Under the pieces are notes generated by a model, which saw nothing but the letters and a program-made list of their open reading frames with translations, was not told the DNA's origin and did no database searches. From Prunella strophiata (Eukaryota; Chordata; Aves; Passeriformes; Prunellidae): 64,000 nt of DNA. Below are positions 25,661-35,900 of this stretch, one piece after another. The stretch spans positions 1,922,001-1,986,000 of the forward strand of contig JAZBQD010000034.1 in assembly GCA_036583965.1 (NCBI GenBank), written 5' to 3'. The position numbers and the translations under genes are program-made. Each line of letters begins with the position of its first letter. Within the stretch, counting starts at the first letter, position 1.

Positions 25661-26939
25661 CCTGGGCACTGCACTGGCACTCAGGGAGATGCTTTGTGGT
25701 CAGGAGGTTGGCAGGTTGGCATCTGACAGGGTCAGGGGGGTTTGGGGGCTGCAGGGTCCGTGCAGGTGCTCAGGAGTATCCTGGGGAGCTGCAGTGGGGT
25801 GGGGGGCTCCGTGCTGAGCTGTGTGATGAATCCACCTTCACAATCCCCCAGGGATCCCCCAGGGATGCCAGGACAGCTCTGGCACAGCTGGCACAGACAG
25901 GGGTGCCCTGCTGCACCTGCAAGCAGCAGGTGGTGCCCCAGAGCACACGGGGTCCAGCCATCCCTGTGCCCAGGAGCAGCTGGATTCTGCACACACCTTC
26001 ATGCAGGTGTGTCTTCCCAACACATCCCTGTGTGCTGCTCTCTCCTGGGAGACACCCCTGGGAGCTGCTGCCATCCCCAGCTGGGCAAACCCTCGGGGTG
26101 CCACTGTCCTGGTCCCCAGAGGGGCCGTGGGGTGTCTGCCAGGGATGTGCAGGGGGGTCTGGGCTCCATAATTCCCCTCTGGAGCTGCCCTGCCCTGCTG
26201 CCCAGCCTGGTGGCACTCTGAGAAGGGTGGGGTGTTCCTCCAGGGAGGCACGGTGCCCTGGAGCACGGGCCAAGTGCGTGGGCAAGGGCTGCAGTGGGCA
26301 CTGTAACAGCAGCCTGGGGATAAGAGGATAAAGATATCCCTGGTGCTGCCTCCCCCTCCCTGCTCTGTGGGGAGTGGTGCCTCCTCACCCCAGCCCAGCT
26401 GATTATTTTTAGGCTGTCACCTCCTTGCTCCTCTCATGGGTGGCTTTTATAAACAGCCAGCGCCTCAGAGCAGCTCCAGTGCCAGGCAGGAGCTCCATGT
26501 GCCTGGCACGGCTGTGGGAGACCCTGCCCAGTGGGTGCCCAGCCCCTGCTTGCTGCCATCCTCTTCCTCAGGGCGTGGACAGCAGGGACAAGGACTGGTC
26601 TCGATGTCCACCCCTCCCTGCCAGCCCCAGAGCCCTGGGCACAGCTTCCAGCCTGGGTACCCTCCCACCCTCCCCACGCCCTGGCTCCTGCCCCAACTCC
26701 TCCCCAGCTCTGATCCCAATCCCCTGGGGCTCCCCAGACCCCATCCCTGCGCTCCAGCTCCTCACAGCCCTTGCTCTCCTGCAGCTCTGCACGGCCTGCA
26801 GCATCCTCAGGACCCCCTGATCCCCCCCTATTTTCTTCTCCCGTGCATTTTAGCAACCAGAACTCCCCGAGCCCCCTCCTTGCCCAGCAGCACCTCCCTG
26901 GCACGGCTTTGCCCGGTGCCAGCTCTCGGCAGCCGCGGT

Positions 26940-27060
26940 GCCGTAATTAGCCAGGTACAGCAGGAACACACTTGCAGCCTGACAGCTCTTCTGGAGCCGA
27001 ATGGGAGCCAATTAATCTAATTAAAGCAGCTCGTTATCCCTGCACAGTCCACGAGGATGC
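26940..27060. promoter_or_regulatory. Candidate conserved noncoding element
   Basis: CCGTAATTAGCCAGG and AGCCAATTAATCTAATTAAA: three TAATTA-type cores within 90 bases. Related short islands at 27400-27520 contain GGTAATTACGAGG and CCTAATTAGACAC. Confidence 0.4.
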
Positions 27061-28354
27061 ACGGGCAGCCTGTCCTCGCCGTGCCCCTGCCCAGGTGAGT
27101 GCCCACGGGTGGGCACGGGCAGGACTCGCTGCATCCGCGGCTCCGAGGTACCCAGGGCATCGCCCAGGGGGGGAAAGGGGACACAAAACGTGGGTGGGGT
27201 GACTCTGCCCCTGCCTCGGGCACCCAGAGGTGCCAACACGTGGCTGGGTGCTGGCGGTGCCCGCCGGGACGGGGCGCAGGGCGATGCCCCGAGGATGCCG
27301 CGGGCTCTGAGTGCCGGGGAGGCAGTGCCAGCCGCGCCTGGCACCGCGCCGCGTCCCGGCGAGGCGGAGCGGGTCCTGCCGGGCTGCACGGCAGCTTCCG
27401 GCAGGGTAATTACGAGGCAGGCCGAGGGGGAGGGCTGTCTGCACAGGTGTCTGCCAGCAGGGCGCTGGCACTCACGCCGCCTAATTAGACACCCTGCCAG
27501 CCCTTAATGAGAACAAATGAGAGGCCAGCCAGTGCGGGGCCGGGCCGTGGCGTCCAGACCCCGTCCCACGTGCTGGCCCTGGCACGGTGCCCTCAGAGAT
27601 CTGGTGGCTGCTGTCACTGGGGCACGAGGGGCTGGTCAGCAGCTCAACCCCCCGTGCCAGGGAGCTCTGGCATCAGGGCAGAGTTTGCCAGCCCTGCAGG
27701 GCACAGGGCAGCACCCCAAAGGCAGCCCCGTACCCAACCCCATCTCCTGCCCCTTTCCAAGTCCTTTTGGGAGCTGCTGCTCCACATAAAGCAAGGTCCT
27801 GCCCTGCCTGGCCCCCTCCCCCTCAACCCATCCCATTGCAGGGGGGCCTGGATGCCAGCTGGATCTGCTGAGCCTCCACTTCTCCCCTGACCAGCTCGAG
27901 AGCTGCCAGTGCCCCCTTGGGCGTCCCAGGGCATGGGGATTGCCACCTCTGTGCCCTGGCACACCCCCCAGCTGCACCAAAAGCACACGCTGTCCTCAGG
28001 ATCCCTGGGTGGCTCTTCTGAGTGTCCCTGTAATCCAAAGGCCATCAGAGCCTTGGCTGAGCACACAGTGCTTGGCAGGAGCAACCCCAGAGCCCCTGGG
28101 CACCTCTCCTTGTGCCCAGAGAACTGGGCAGGGAGGGACAGGGTGCCAGGACAAGTTGGGGGCACCAGGTGTGCTCCAAAAACCTCAGTGAGGCTGTAGG
28201 GGAAGACCACAGGACACATTGCAGGCTGCAGAGGGCTGCTCCAGCTGGGAACACAGAGCAGAAGGACAGGAGCAGGGATGAGGATGAGGATGGTGCTGCT
28301 GGGGGAAAGCCCCAGAGCCATCCCATCCCTGGTACCAGACTGCTTCTGCACATC

Positions 28355-28497
28355 AATCCCAGAAGTGTTCCAGGCCAGGCTGGGCAGGGCCTGGAGCAGC
28401 CTGGGGGAGTGGGAATGGGCCCCAGCCCTTGGCAGGGGGTGCAGTGAGATGAGCTTTGAGGTCCCTTCCTGCCTGTGAGTCCAGGATTCCATGGCCT
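28355..28497 (+). mobile_element. CR1 3'-end remnant
   Basis: AGTGTTCCAGGCCAGGCTGG, GGAGCAGCCTGGGGGAGTGG and GTGAGATGAGCTTTGAGGTC correspond to the CR1 tail read in sense, ending at a degenerate ATTCCATGG. Confidence 0.75.
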
Positions 28498-28911
28498 GCA
28501 GCCCAGTGGGCACCAGGGCACCACGGCTGAGCCGTGCCCGGGCTGGGAGGCAGGGAGGGCAGCCCGGGAGGGTGGGGGGCTGCCTGCAGGCCCCACGCAG
28601 CAGCCGGGCTCTGCTGCAGCCCTATAAATAAACACACCCACACAGCGCCACACAGCCGGGATGCTGCGGGGAGGGGGCGCTGCCTGCGAGCCAGCGCGGC
28701 AAGAACGGGACAGGAGCAAGCCCAGGGAGACGCTGTGTGGGTATCAGGAGCCTGGCAAAGCAGCCAGGAGGAGGAGGAAGGCAGCTCCCTGAGGAGCTGG
28801 CAGTGCTGTGGCTCTGCAGGGCACAGACAGAGCTGGAGCCACCCAGCAGGAGGGTGTCTGAGGGGACAAAGTGGCATCAGGGGACATGCACCACCCTGCT
28901 TGTGGCTGAGT

Positions 28912-28927
28912 ACACACACACACACAC
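28912..28927 (+). repeat. CA microsatellite
   Basis: Eight CA/AC units inside AGTACACACACACACACACG. Confidence 0.9.
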
Positions 28928-29867
28928 GTGCTCTGCATCGCTCCATCCCTGTGTGCCAGCTCCCTGCACCCCTGAATTCACCCCACAGCCCCTGGTCCCG
29001 GCGTGTCCCCCCGAGCACAGGGACCTGTGCTCCCCCACACGTGTCCCCTCGTGCCACCTCTCCCTCCTCCCCATGGAAAATCACCCTCCCCCCGCCCGGG
29101 GGCTGGCAGCCCCCATCCCCAGGGTGCTGCCTGCATGCCCGGGCAGCACAGGGCCGGATGGCTCCATGGCCACCCGGCTGCTGCCTGCAGGCTGCCGTCA
29201 CACCGCGGCTCACGCAGGTTTAAGGACAGGCGGGGATGTGCTGTGTCGGAGGCCGGGGCGGCCCTCGGCGCCTGGTGCGGGCTGTGGGCTCTCTGCGGGG
29301 CCGGGCAGTGTCCCCGCAGTGTCCCCGAGGTGTCCCCGCGGTGTCCCCGCGGCTCAGCGCTGGCCTCTCGCTGTCGCGGCAGGGCTGAGCGCTGGACGGG
29401 CAGCTCGGGGTCGCTGCCTCTGCCCCCTCCGCCCCACCGGGGCTGCTCGCCTGCTCTCAGCTCGCCCAGCTCGTCCACAGGAGGAGATGAACGCAGAGCA
29501 AGCGGTTGTGCCATGGGTTTGGAAGCGTTTGGGGTGGGGACAGGCCACCAGCGGTCCCAGCCCCATCCAGCGCAGCCCTGCTGCTCCCGCAGCCTTGTGC
29601 CATGGCTGTGCCGGGCACTGGCAGCAGGGGGAAGGGGTGGGGGCTGCAGGAGGCTGCAGGCAGCTGGGGGATCCAGGTGGGTCTCCTCCTGCGGGACATC
29701 GGCCTGGCTGCAGAGCCGGGAGAGCTGGCAGTGCCAGCAGGGCAGAGGCAGGCGGGGGTGCCACGGCCCGAGCATCCCACCAGCCCTTTTGCAGGCATGC
29801 CGGGCCCTGGCCTGCGGGGATGATGGAGCAGATGATGCTCTCGGTCTGAGGCGAAAGGCAGAGAAGA

Positions 29868-29881
29868 GTTGCCATGGAGAC
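29868..29881. promoter_or_regulatory. RFX X-box-like site
   Basis: GTTGCCATGGAGAC, close to the RFX consensus, followed by CGGCTATGTCATTTTAAGG. Motif evidence only. Confidence 0.3.
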
Positions 29882-30247
29882 CGGCTATGTCATTTTAAGG
29901 AGGCACGGAGCCATTCGCACCCGTCCCTCCCGCATGAACCCCGGCAGCGGCAGGCGAGGGGCGGGGTGGGGGTGACCCGCACCCCCTCTCGTCCCAGGGG
30001 GGCTGGCTGGTCCCCAGAGGTGCCACCTCACGTGAGACCCGGCGGCGAGGCTGCAGGCTGGGCTGCTTGCCCAGGGCGTGCCCCGGGGCCAGCCAGGAGC
30101 AACTGGTGGCACCGGGACAGAGCCATGGCGCTGCCAGCCCGGCCTCGGCAGGGGATGGGGACAGCCCGCGGAGCAGAGGCCAGGACATGGCCCCCTGAAT
30201 TTCTCTGGGAGGGCCCCATGTGCTGGGGAAGGGCTGTGAGTGCTGGC

Positions 30248-30320
30248 CAAGGGGCTGCGGTGAGGTTCAGGGTGAAAGCAGGAATATCCAGGATTTGGGG
30301 ACAATTCAAGGTTTAGTTAA
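30248..30320 (+). repeat. Dispersed repeat copy 2 (unnamed)
   Basis: GGTGAGGTTCAGGGTGAAAG, then the shared GAAAGCAGGAATATCCAGGA and TTTGGGGACAATTCAAGG; same orientation as the copy at 25592. Confidence 0.6.
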
Positions 30321-31339
30321 AATGAAGCTTTATGTATTAGCAGCCCCCCCCCCCCTTTTCCTGTGATGACAGCAGCTCGGCCTCTCAGCACCTGCAGGCA
30401 GCTCTGGTGCCTCTGCTGGAATCCCCTGTGCATTCCCAGGGCCCCACCGGAGGGAGGAATTATCCCGGGTGGGGCTCGATGGAGCAGCACTCCCAACAGG
30501 GAAAACCAGTCCCAAATAAAGAGGGGAGCAGAGGATGCAAAATTCCCCCACTCACCCCAGGAGTGCTCTGCTTCGGGCATGCTCTGGCTCCAGAGGGCAG
30601 CCCCGGGGCCAGCGCTCCTGCTCGTGGGGTGTTTGCTGTCCCTCCCCGTGGCCAGCTGTCCCCTGGCCCTCCGGGGTCCCCCCCACGCCGCCACCCCGCG
30701 GCTGAGCAGCTCCGTGGCTGCGGCGCTGTCGCCAGGAAGGTGACACGGGAGCCCCTCTGGTGAGAGCGTGCCCGGCAGGATTCCGGGCCCCAGGGCCACC
30801 CGCGGGCCGGGGGCTGCAGCCACAGGGGGACACGGCGGGGACACGGCACGGGAGGTGGCCAGAGCTGGGTGCAGCAGCCAGGAATGGGTGAGCTGCGGGG
30901 AGGGGGAAGGGTGGCACAGCCCCGGCAGAGGTGCTGGCACTGTGACAGTGCCAGGGTCCTGCAGACGGACTGGGGACGTGCCCCCATAGCCGATGCTGCC
31001 CAGAGCAGGGGGACAGGGACCTCGGGCACGGGGCTGAGCTCTGGGCACAGTGGGAGCTCTGTGTGAGCTTTGCTCCTCACGAGGTGTGCGGGCACCTGAA
31101 CTCGGTGATTCAAGCACAGACTGCAGCAGAAAGTGATGGCACCGAGCAGGATCCAAGCACGGGCAGCCCGGGCACCCCTGGCTGGTGCCAGCTGCTGGAC
31201 CCAGCTCCCAAAAGCTCCCGGAGCTCTTCCCCCCGGCAGGGGCAGTGCCGGCTGCCGGAGCCTGGCACGCAGCAGCAGCCGCCCGGCCGGGTGGGAGCAG
31301 CTCCTCCTGCCAAGACTCCCACTCCCGAGACTGCACGAC

Positions 31340-31580
31340 AGGAGAAAAGGGAACAGAAATTCACGTTTTCACATTTAGCTTTCCTTTGTACTCAGCTAAT
31401 TAGCGCCTGAGTCTGGTGATGTCATTAAAGCAGCACTAAGTCTTTATTGGGGTAATTTAATTTTCCCTTTCATATCAGGATGATTTCCTTTGTTGGGGTA
31501 GGTGCTGGAGAGGGGGAAGGGCCCGTGCAGACAATTGCTATTGTCAGGATAAATAATTCCCCAGTGGATTGACAAGGGGG
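31340..31580. promoter_or_regulatory. Candidate conserved noncoding element
   Basis: CTCAGCTAATTAGCGCCTGA, GATGTCATTAAAGCAGCAC, GGGGTAATTTAATTTTCCC and GACAATTGCTATTGTCAGGA (an inverted repeat). Unique and AT-rich; about 0.5 kb before the gap. Confidence 0.42.
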
Positions 31581-32097
31581 GAGGTGGGCTGGGGGGCTGG
31601 GAGCTGTCACTCAGCCGGGTGGCAGCGGGAGCCGGCCAGCCCTGGGGGCGCTGCCTGCCTCGGGACGCCTCTCCCGGGGCCGGGCGGGCTCCCCAGCCGG
31701 CGAGGCTCCTGCCTTGGCCCCTTTCCAGCCGCTCAAAGCGCGGCTGCTCAGCGCTCGGGAGGTGGGTGGGTAAAGCTGGGGGGCTCCCATACAGCTCCCG
31801 CCCTTCTCCCACCCCAACCCCATCCCTGGTGCTGCTGGGAGGAGGGAGGGGATTTCACTGGGATAAAGGAGCCCCCCCAGCACGGGAGAACCCCTGGGCT
31901 CTGCACACAGCTGGGGAGCAGGGAGCTGAGCAGGAGGAGCCCTCTCAGGGATCCCCCACTTTGGGGGTGTCCCGAGGGTTATCCCTGCACTGGGAATGGT
32001 TGGAACTGGACTCAGCAAATTCCTCTCCCCAGCCTCTCTCCAGTCTCAGAATGCCATGTGGGCATGCTCCAGCACTCGCTGCCACATCAAACTGCAC

Positions 32098-32597
32098 NNN
32101 NNNNNNNNNNNNNNNNNNNNNNNNNNNNNNNNNNNNNNNNNNNNNNNNNNNNNNNNNNNNNNNNNNNNNNNNNNNNNNNNNNNNNNNNNNNNNNNNNNNN
32201 NNNNNNNNNNNNNNNNNNNNNNNNNNNNNNNNNNNNNNNNNNNNNNNNNNNNNNNNNNNNNNNNNNNNNNNNNNNNNNNNNNNNNNNNNNNNNNNNNNNN
32301 NNNNNNNNNNNNNNNNNNNNNNNNNNNNNNNNNNNNNNNNNNNNNNNNNNNNNNNNNNNNNNNNNNNNNNNNNNNNNNNNNNNNNNNNNNNNNNNNNNNN
32401 NNNNNNNNNNNNNNNNNNNNNNNNNNNNNNNNNNNNNNNNNNNNNNNNNNNNNNNNNNNNNNNNNNNNNNNNNNNNNNNNNNNNNNNNNNNNNNNNNNNN
32501 NNNNNNNNNNNNNNNNNNNNNNNNNNNNNNNNNNNNNNNNNNNNNNNNNNNNNNNNNNNNNNNNNNNNNNNNNNNNNNNNNNNNNNNNNNNNNNNNN
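32098..32597. other. Assembly gap, 500 N
   Basis: Exactly 500 N, so a placeholder of unknown true size. The 3' coding exon or exons of the STARD10-like gene are expected here. Confidence 1.
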
Positions 32598-32820
32598 GAT
32601 TACCCGGAGCCCATCCTGTGAGCTCTGCACTAGCCAGCACCTGTCCTGCAGGTCCTGGGTCACCCAGGACCTGTTCTGTGAGCTCTGGGTCTCCCACCAC
32701 CATTCCATGAGCTCTGGGTCTCCCAGCACCTGTTGCATGAGCTCTGGGTGTTCCAGAATCCATCCTCAGAGCCCTGGGTCATCCAGCACCCACCCTGCAG
32801 GCCCTGGGTCACCCACCCAG
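32598..32820 (+). repeat. 30-bp minisatellite at the gap edge
   Basis: Seven or so units of 29-31 bases with GTGAGCTCTGGGTCTCCCAG / CTGCAGGTCCTGGGTCACCC cores, starting at the first base after the gap. The array probably continues into the gap, explaining the assembly break. Confidence 0.88.
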
Positions 32821-32873
32821 GGGTAATTTGGGCAGCTCCTCCCTGCTGCCCAGGACTCCCCTCCCCCTCTTAC

Positions 32874-32926
32874 CTTCGGTGCCACAAACTGGGACACGCG
32901 GTTCACCACCCACTTCGGCAGCGACC
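32874..32926 (-). CDS. STARD10-like, coding exon 5 (last one visible)
   Basis: 53 bases: completes Gly, then SLPKWVVNRVSQFVAPK, ending AAG|GTAAGA in phase 0. In STARD10 this string is followed by a long C-terminal helix rich in K and Y and an acidic tail. None of that is found between here and the gap or in the sequence left of the gap. Confidence 0.9.
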
Positions 32927-35900
32927 CTGCAAGGAACCAAAGCCCCTCACTCAGGGAAGCAGGGCCAGCCCCAGGGGGGCACCACGAGCCTGCAGCACCC
33001 CCAGGGCTGGGCTGGGCACCCCTGCTTCCTCGGGCTGCCCCCACTCCCGGGTGCCTGGGTGATGGAGAGCCGGGGGGTGGGCTCTGGGTGAGTCCCCTCC
33101 CCTCCGGCCGGCACTCACCGCGAGGGTCCACCTGGGTGAGGTAATAGAGGATGCAGGCACCGTCCCCGTTGGCCTTGATCAGGTACCCGGTCTGCAGGGA
33201 CACGGCCCTCACGAAATCCTTCCGGGGAGGGTATTTCTGCAGGGAGATCCCGGGCACCTCAGAGCCTGCCCAGCCCTGCCCGTGCCCGGGGCCGGGGGCA
33301 GCCGGGGGCTCACCGGGTGCTTGACGCTGTAGTTGATGATCATGTAGTCATTGCCCAGGGGCAGCCAGGAGCGCAGCGTGACGAAATCCCGGTTCTTCAG
33401 GGGGCTCGGGCACTTCCCTGCGGGCAGATCCCGTTACCCCACGGCCCCACACACACCCGTGGGGGTCTGGGGCTGGGGAGGGGCCCCGGGGGTCTCAGGG
33501 CTGCTCACAGGAGTAGTATCCCACATCAGCGTTGACGGTGAGGCGCCCGATGTCGTAGGTCTCGATCATGTTGGAGTCCCATTTCCTGCGGTAGCGGGTG
33601 TCGTGCAGCACGTCATAGAGGGTCTCGGCGGGGACGTCCTTGCAGGAGATGCGGGTCTGGGGGGAGAGGGGCGGGGGGCAGCACCCAGCCCCGGGTGGAC
33701 TTTGGGCTGGCCCGTGTCCCTGTGCCACGGAGGATGCCCTGCAGGACAGCCCCAGAGCCACCGCTCCTGCAGCCGGGCTGGAATGACCCTGTGCCCTCAC
33801 ACAGGGCTTTGATGCCTGTCCCCTACCCCATGTCCTTGCAGGGCAAAAAAAGGGGTGCCCGTGCCCCTTCACAATGGGTGCGGGGTCCGCTCCCGGGGGC
33901 TGTCGGGCCCGGGGTGTCGGGTCTGCTCCCGGGGGGGTTTCAGGTCTGCGCCTAGGGGGGTTTCAGGCTCACTCCCGTGGGGGTTTCGGGCTCACTCCCG
34001 GGGAGTTTCGGGCTCGCTCCCGGGGGGGTTTCAGGCTACTCCCGGGGAGTTTCGGGCTCGCTCCCGGGGGGGTTTCAGGCTCCGGGGAGTTTCGGGCTCG
34101 CTCCCGGGGAGTTTCGGGCTCGCTCCCGGGGAGTTTCGGGCTCGCTCCCGGGGGGGTTTCAGGCTCACTCCCGTGGGGGTTTCAGGCTCACTCCCGTGGG
34201 GGTTTCGGGCTCACTCCCGGGGAGTTTCGGGCTCGCTCCCGGGGGGGTTTCAGGCTCACTCCCGGGGAGTTTCGGGCTCGCTCCCGGGGGGGTTTCGGGC
34301 TCACTCCCGGGGGGGTTTCGGGCTCACTCCCGGGGGGGTTTCGGGCTCGCTCCCGGGGAGTTTCGGGCTCGCTCCCGGGGGGGTTTCAGGCTCACTCCCG
34401 GGGAGTTTCGGGCTCGCTCCCGGGGAGTTTCGGGCTCGCTCCCGGGGGGGTTTCAGGCTCACTCCCGGGGAGTTTCGGGCTCGCTCCCGGGGAGTTTCGG
34501 GCTCGCTCCCGGGGGGGTTTCAGGCTCACTCCCGTGGGGGTTTCGGGCTCGCTCCCGGGGGGGTTTCAGGCTCACTCCCGTGGGGGTTTCAGGCTCACTC
34601 CCGGGGAGTTTCGGGCTCGCTCCCGGGGGGGTTTCAGGCTCACTCCCGTGGGGGTTTCAGGCTCACTCCCGGGGAGTTTCGGGCTCGCTCCCGGGGGGGT
34701 TTCAGGCTCACTCCCGGGGAGTTTCGGGCTCGCTCCCGGGGGGGTTTCAGGCTCACTCCCGGGGAGTTTCGGGCTCGCTCCCGGGGGGGTTTCAGGCTCA
34801 CTCCCGTGGGGGTTTCAGGCTCACTCCCGTGGGGGTTTCAGGCTCACTCCCGGGGATGTTTCGGGCTCGCTCCCGGGGGGGTTTCAGGCTCACTCCCGGG
34901 GAGTTTCGGGCTCGCTCCCGGGGGGGTTTCGGGCTCGCTCCCGGGGGGGTTTCAGGCTCACTCCCGTGGGGGTTTCAGGCTCACTCCCGTGGGGGTTTCA
35001 GGCTCACTCCCGGGGAGTTTCGGGCTCGCTCCCGGGGGGGTTTCAGGCTCACTCCCGTGGGGGTTTCAGGCTCACTCCCGTGGGGGTTTCGGGCTCGCTC
35101 CCGGGGGGGTTTCGGGCTCACTCCCGGGGAGTTTCGGGCTCGCTCCCGGGGGGGTTTCAGGCTCACTCCCGTGGGGGTTTCAGGCTCACTCCCGTGGGGG
35201 TTTCAGGCTCACTCCCGTGGGGGTTTCAGGCTCACTCCCGTGGGGGTTTCAGGCTCACTCCCGTGGGGGTTTCAGGCTCACTCCCGTGGGGGTTTCAGGC
35301 TCACTCCCGTGGGGGTTTCAGGCTCACTCCCGTGGGGGTTTCAGGCTCACTCCCGTGGGGGTTTCAGGCTCACTCCCGTGGGGGTTTCAGGCTCACTCCC
35401 GTGGGGGTTTCAGGCTCACTCCCGTGGGGGTTTCAGGCTCACTCCCGGGGAGTTTCGGGCTCGCTCCCGGGGGGGTTTCAGGCTCACTCCCGTGGGGGTT
35501 TCAGGCTCACTCCCGGGGAGTTTCGGGCTCGCTCCCGGGGGGGTTTCGGGCTCACTCCCGGGGAGTTTCGGGCTCGCTCCCGGGGGGGTTTCGGGCTCAC
35601 TCCCGGGGAGTTTCGGGCTCGCTCCCGGGGGGGTTTCAGGCTCACTCCCGTGGGGGTTTCAGGCTCACTCCCGTGGGGGTTTCAGGCTCACTCCCGTGGG
35701 GGTTTCGGGCTCGCTCCCGGGGGGGTTTCAGGCTCACTCCCGTGGGGGTTTCAGGCTCACTCCCGTGGGGGTTTCAGGCTCACTCCCGTGGGGGTTTCAG
35801 GCTCACTCCCGTGGGGGTTTCAGGCTCACTCCCGTGGGGGTTTCAGGCTCACTCCCGTGGGGGTTTCAGGCTCACTCCCGTGGGGGTTTCAGGCTCACTC

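Larger units (their letters stand above)
1..32097. other. Gene-free flank
   Basis: I find no exon with protein-like content on either strand. Open frames here are GC-rich shadows or repeat frames. The block contains the tandem arrays, CR1 pieces and candidate noncoding elements listed separately; the rest is GC-rich unique sequence in which I see nothing. It should include the STARD10-like 3' UTR or the next gene only if those are near the gap, but neither is recognisable. Confidence 0.6.
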
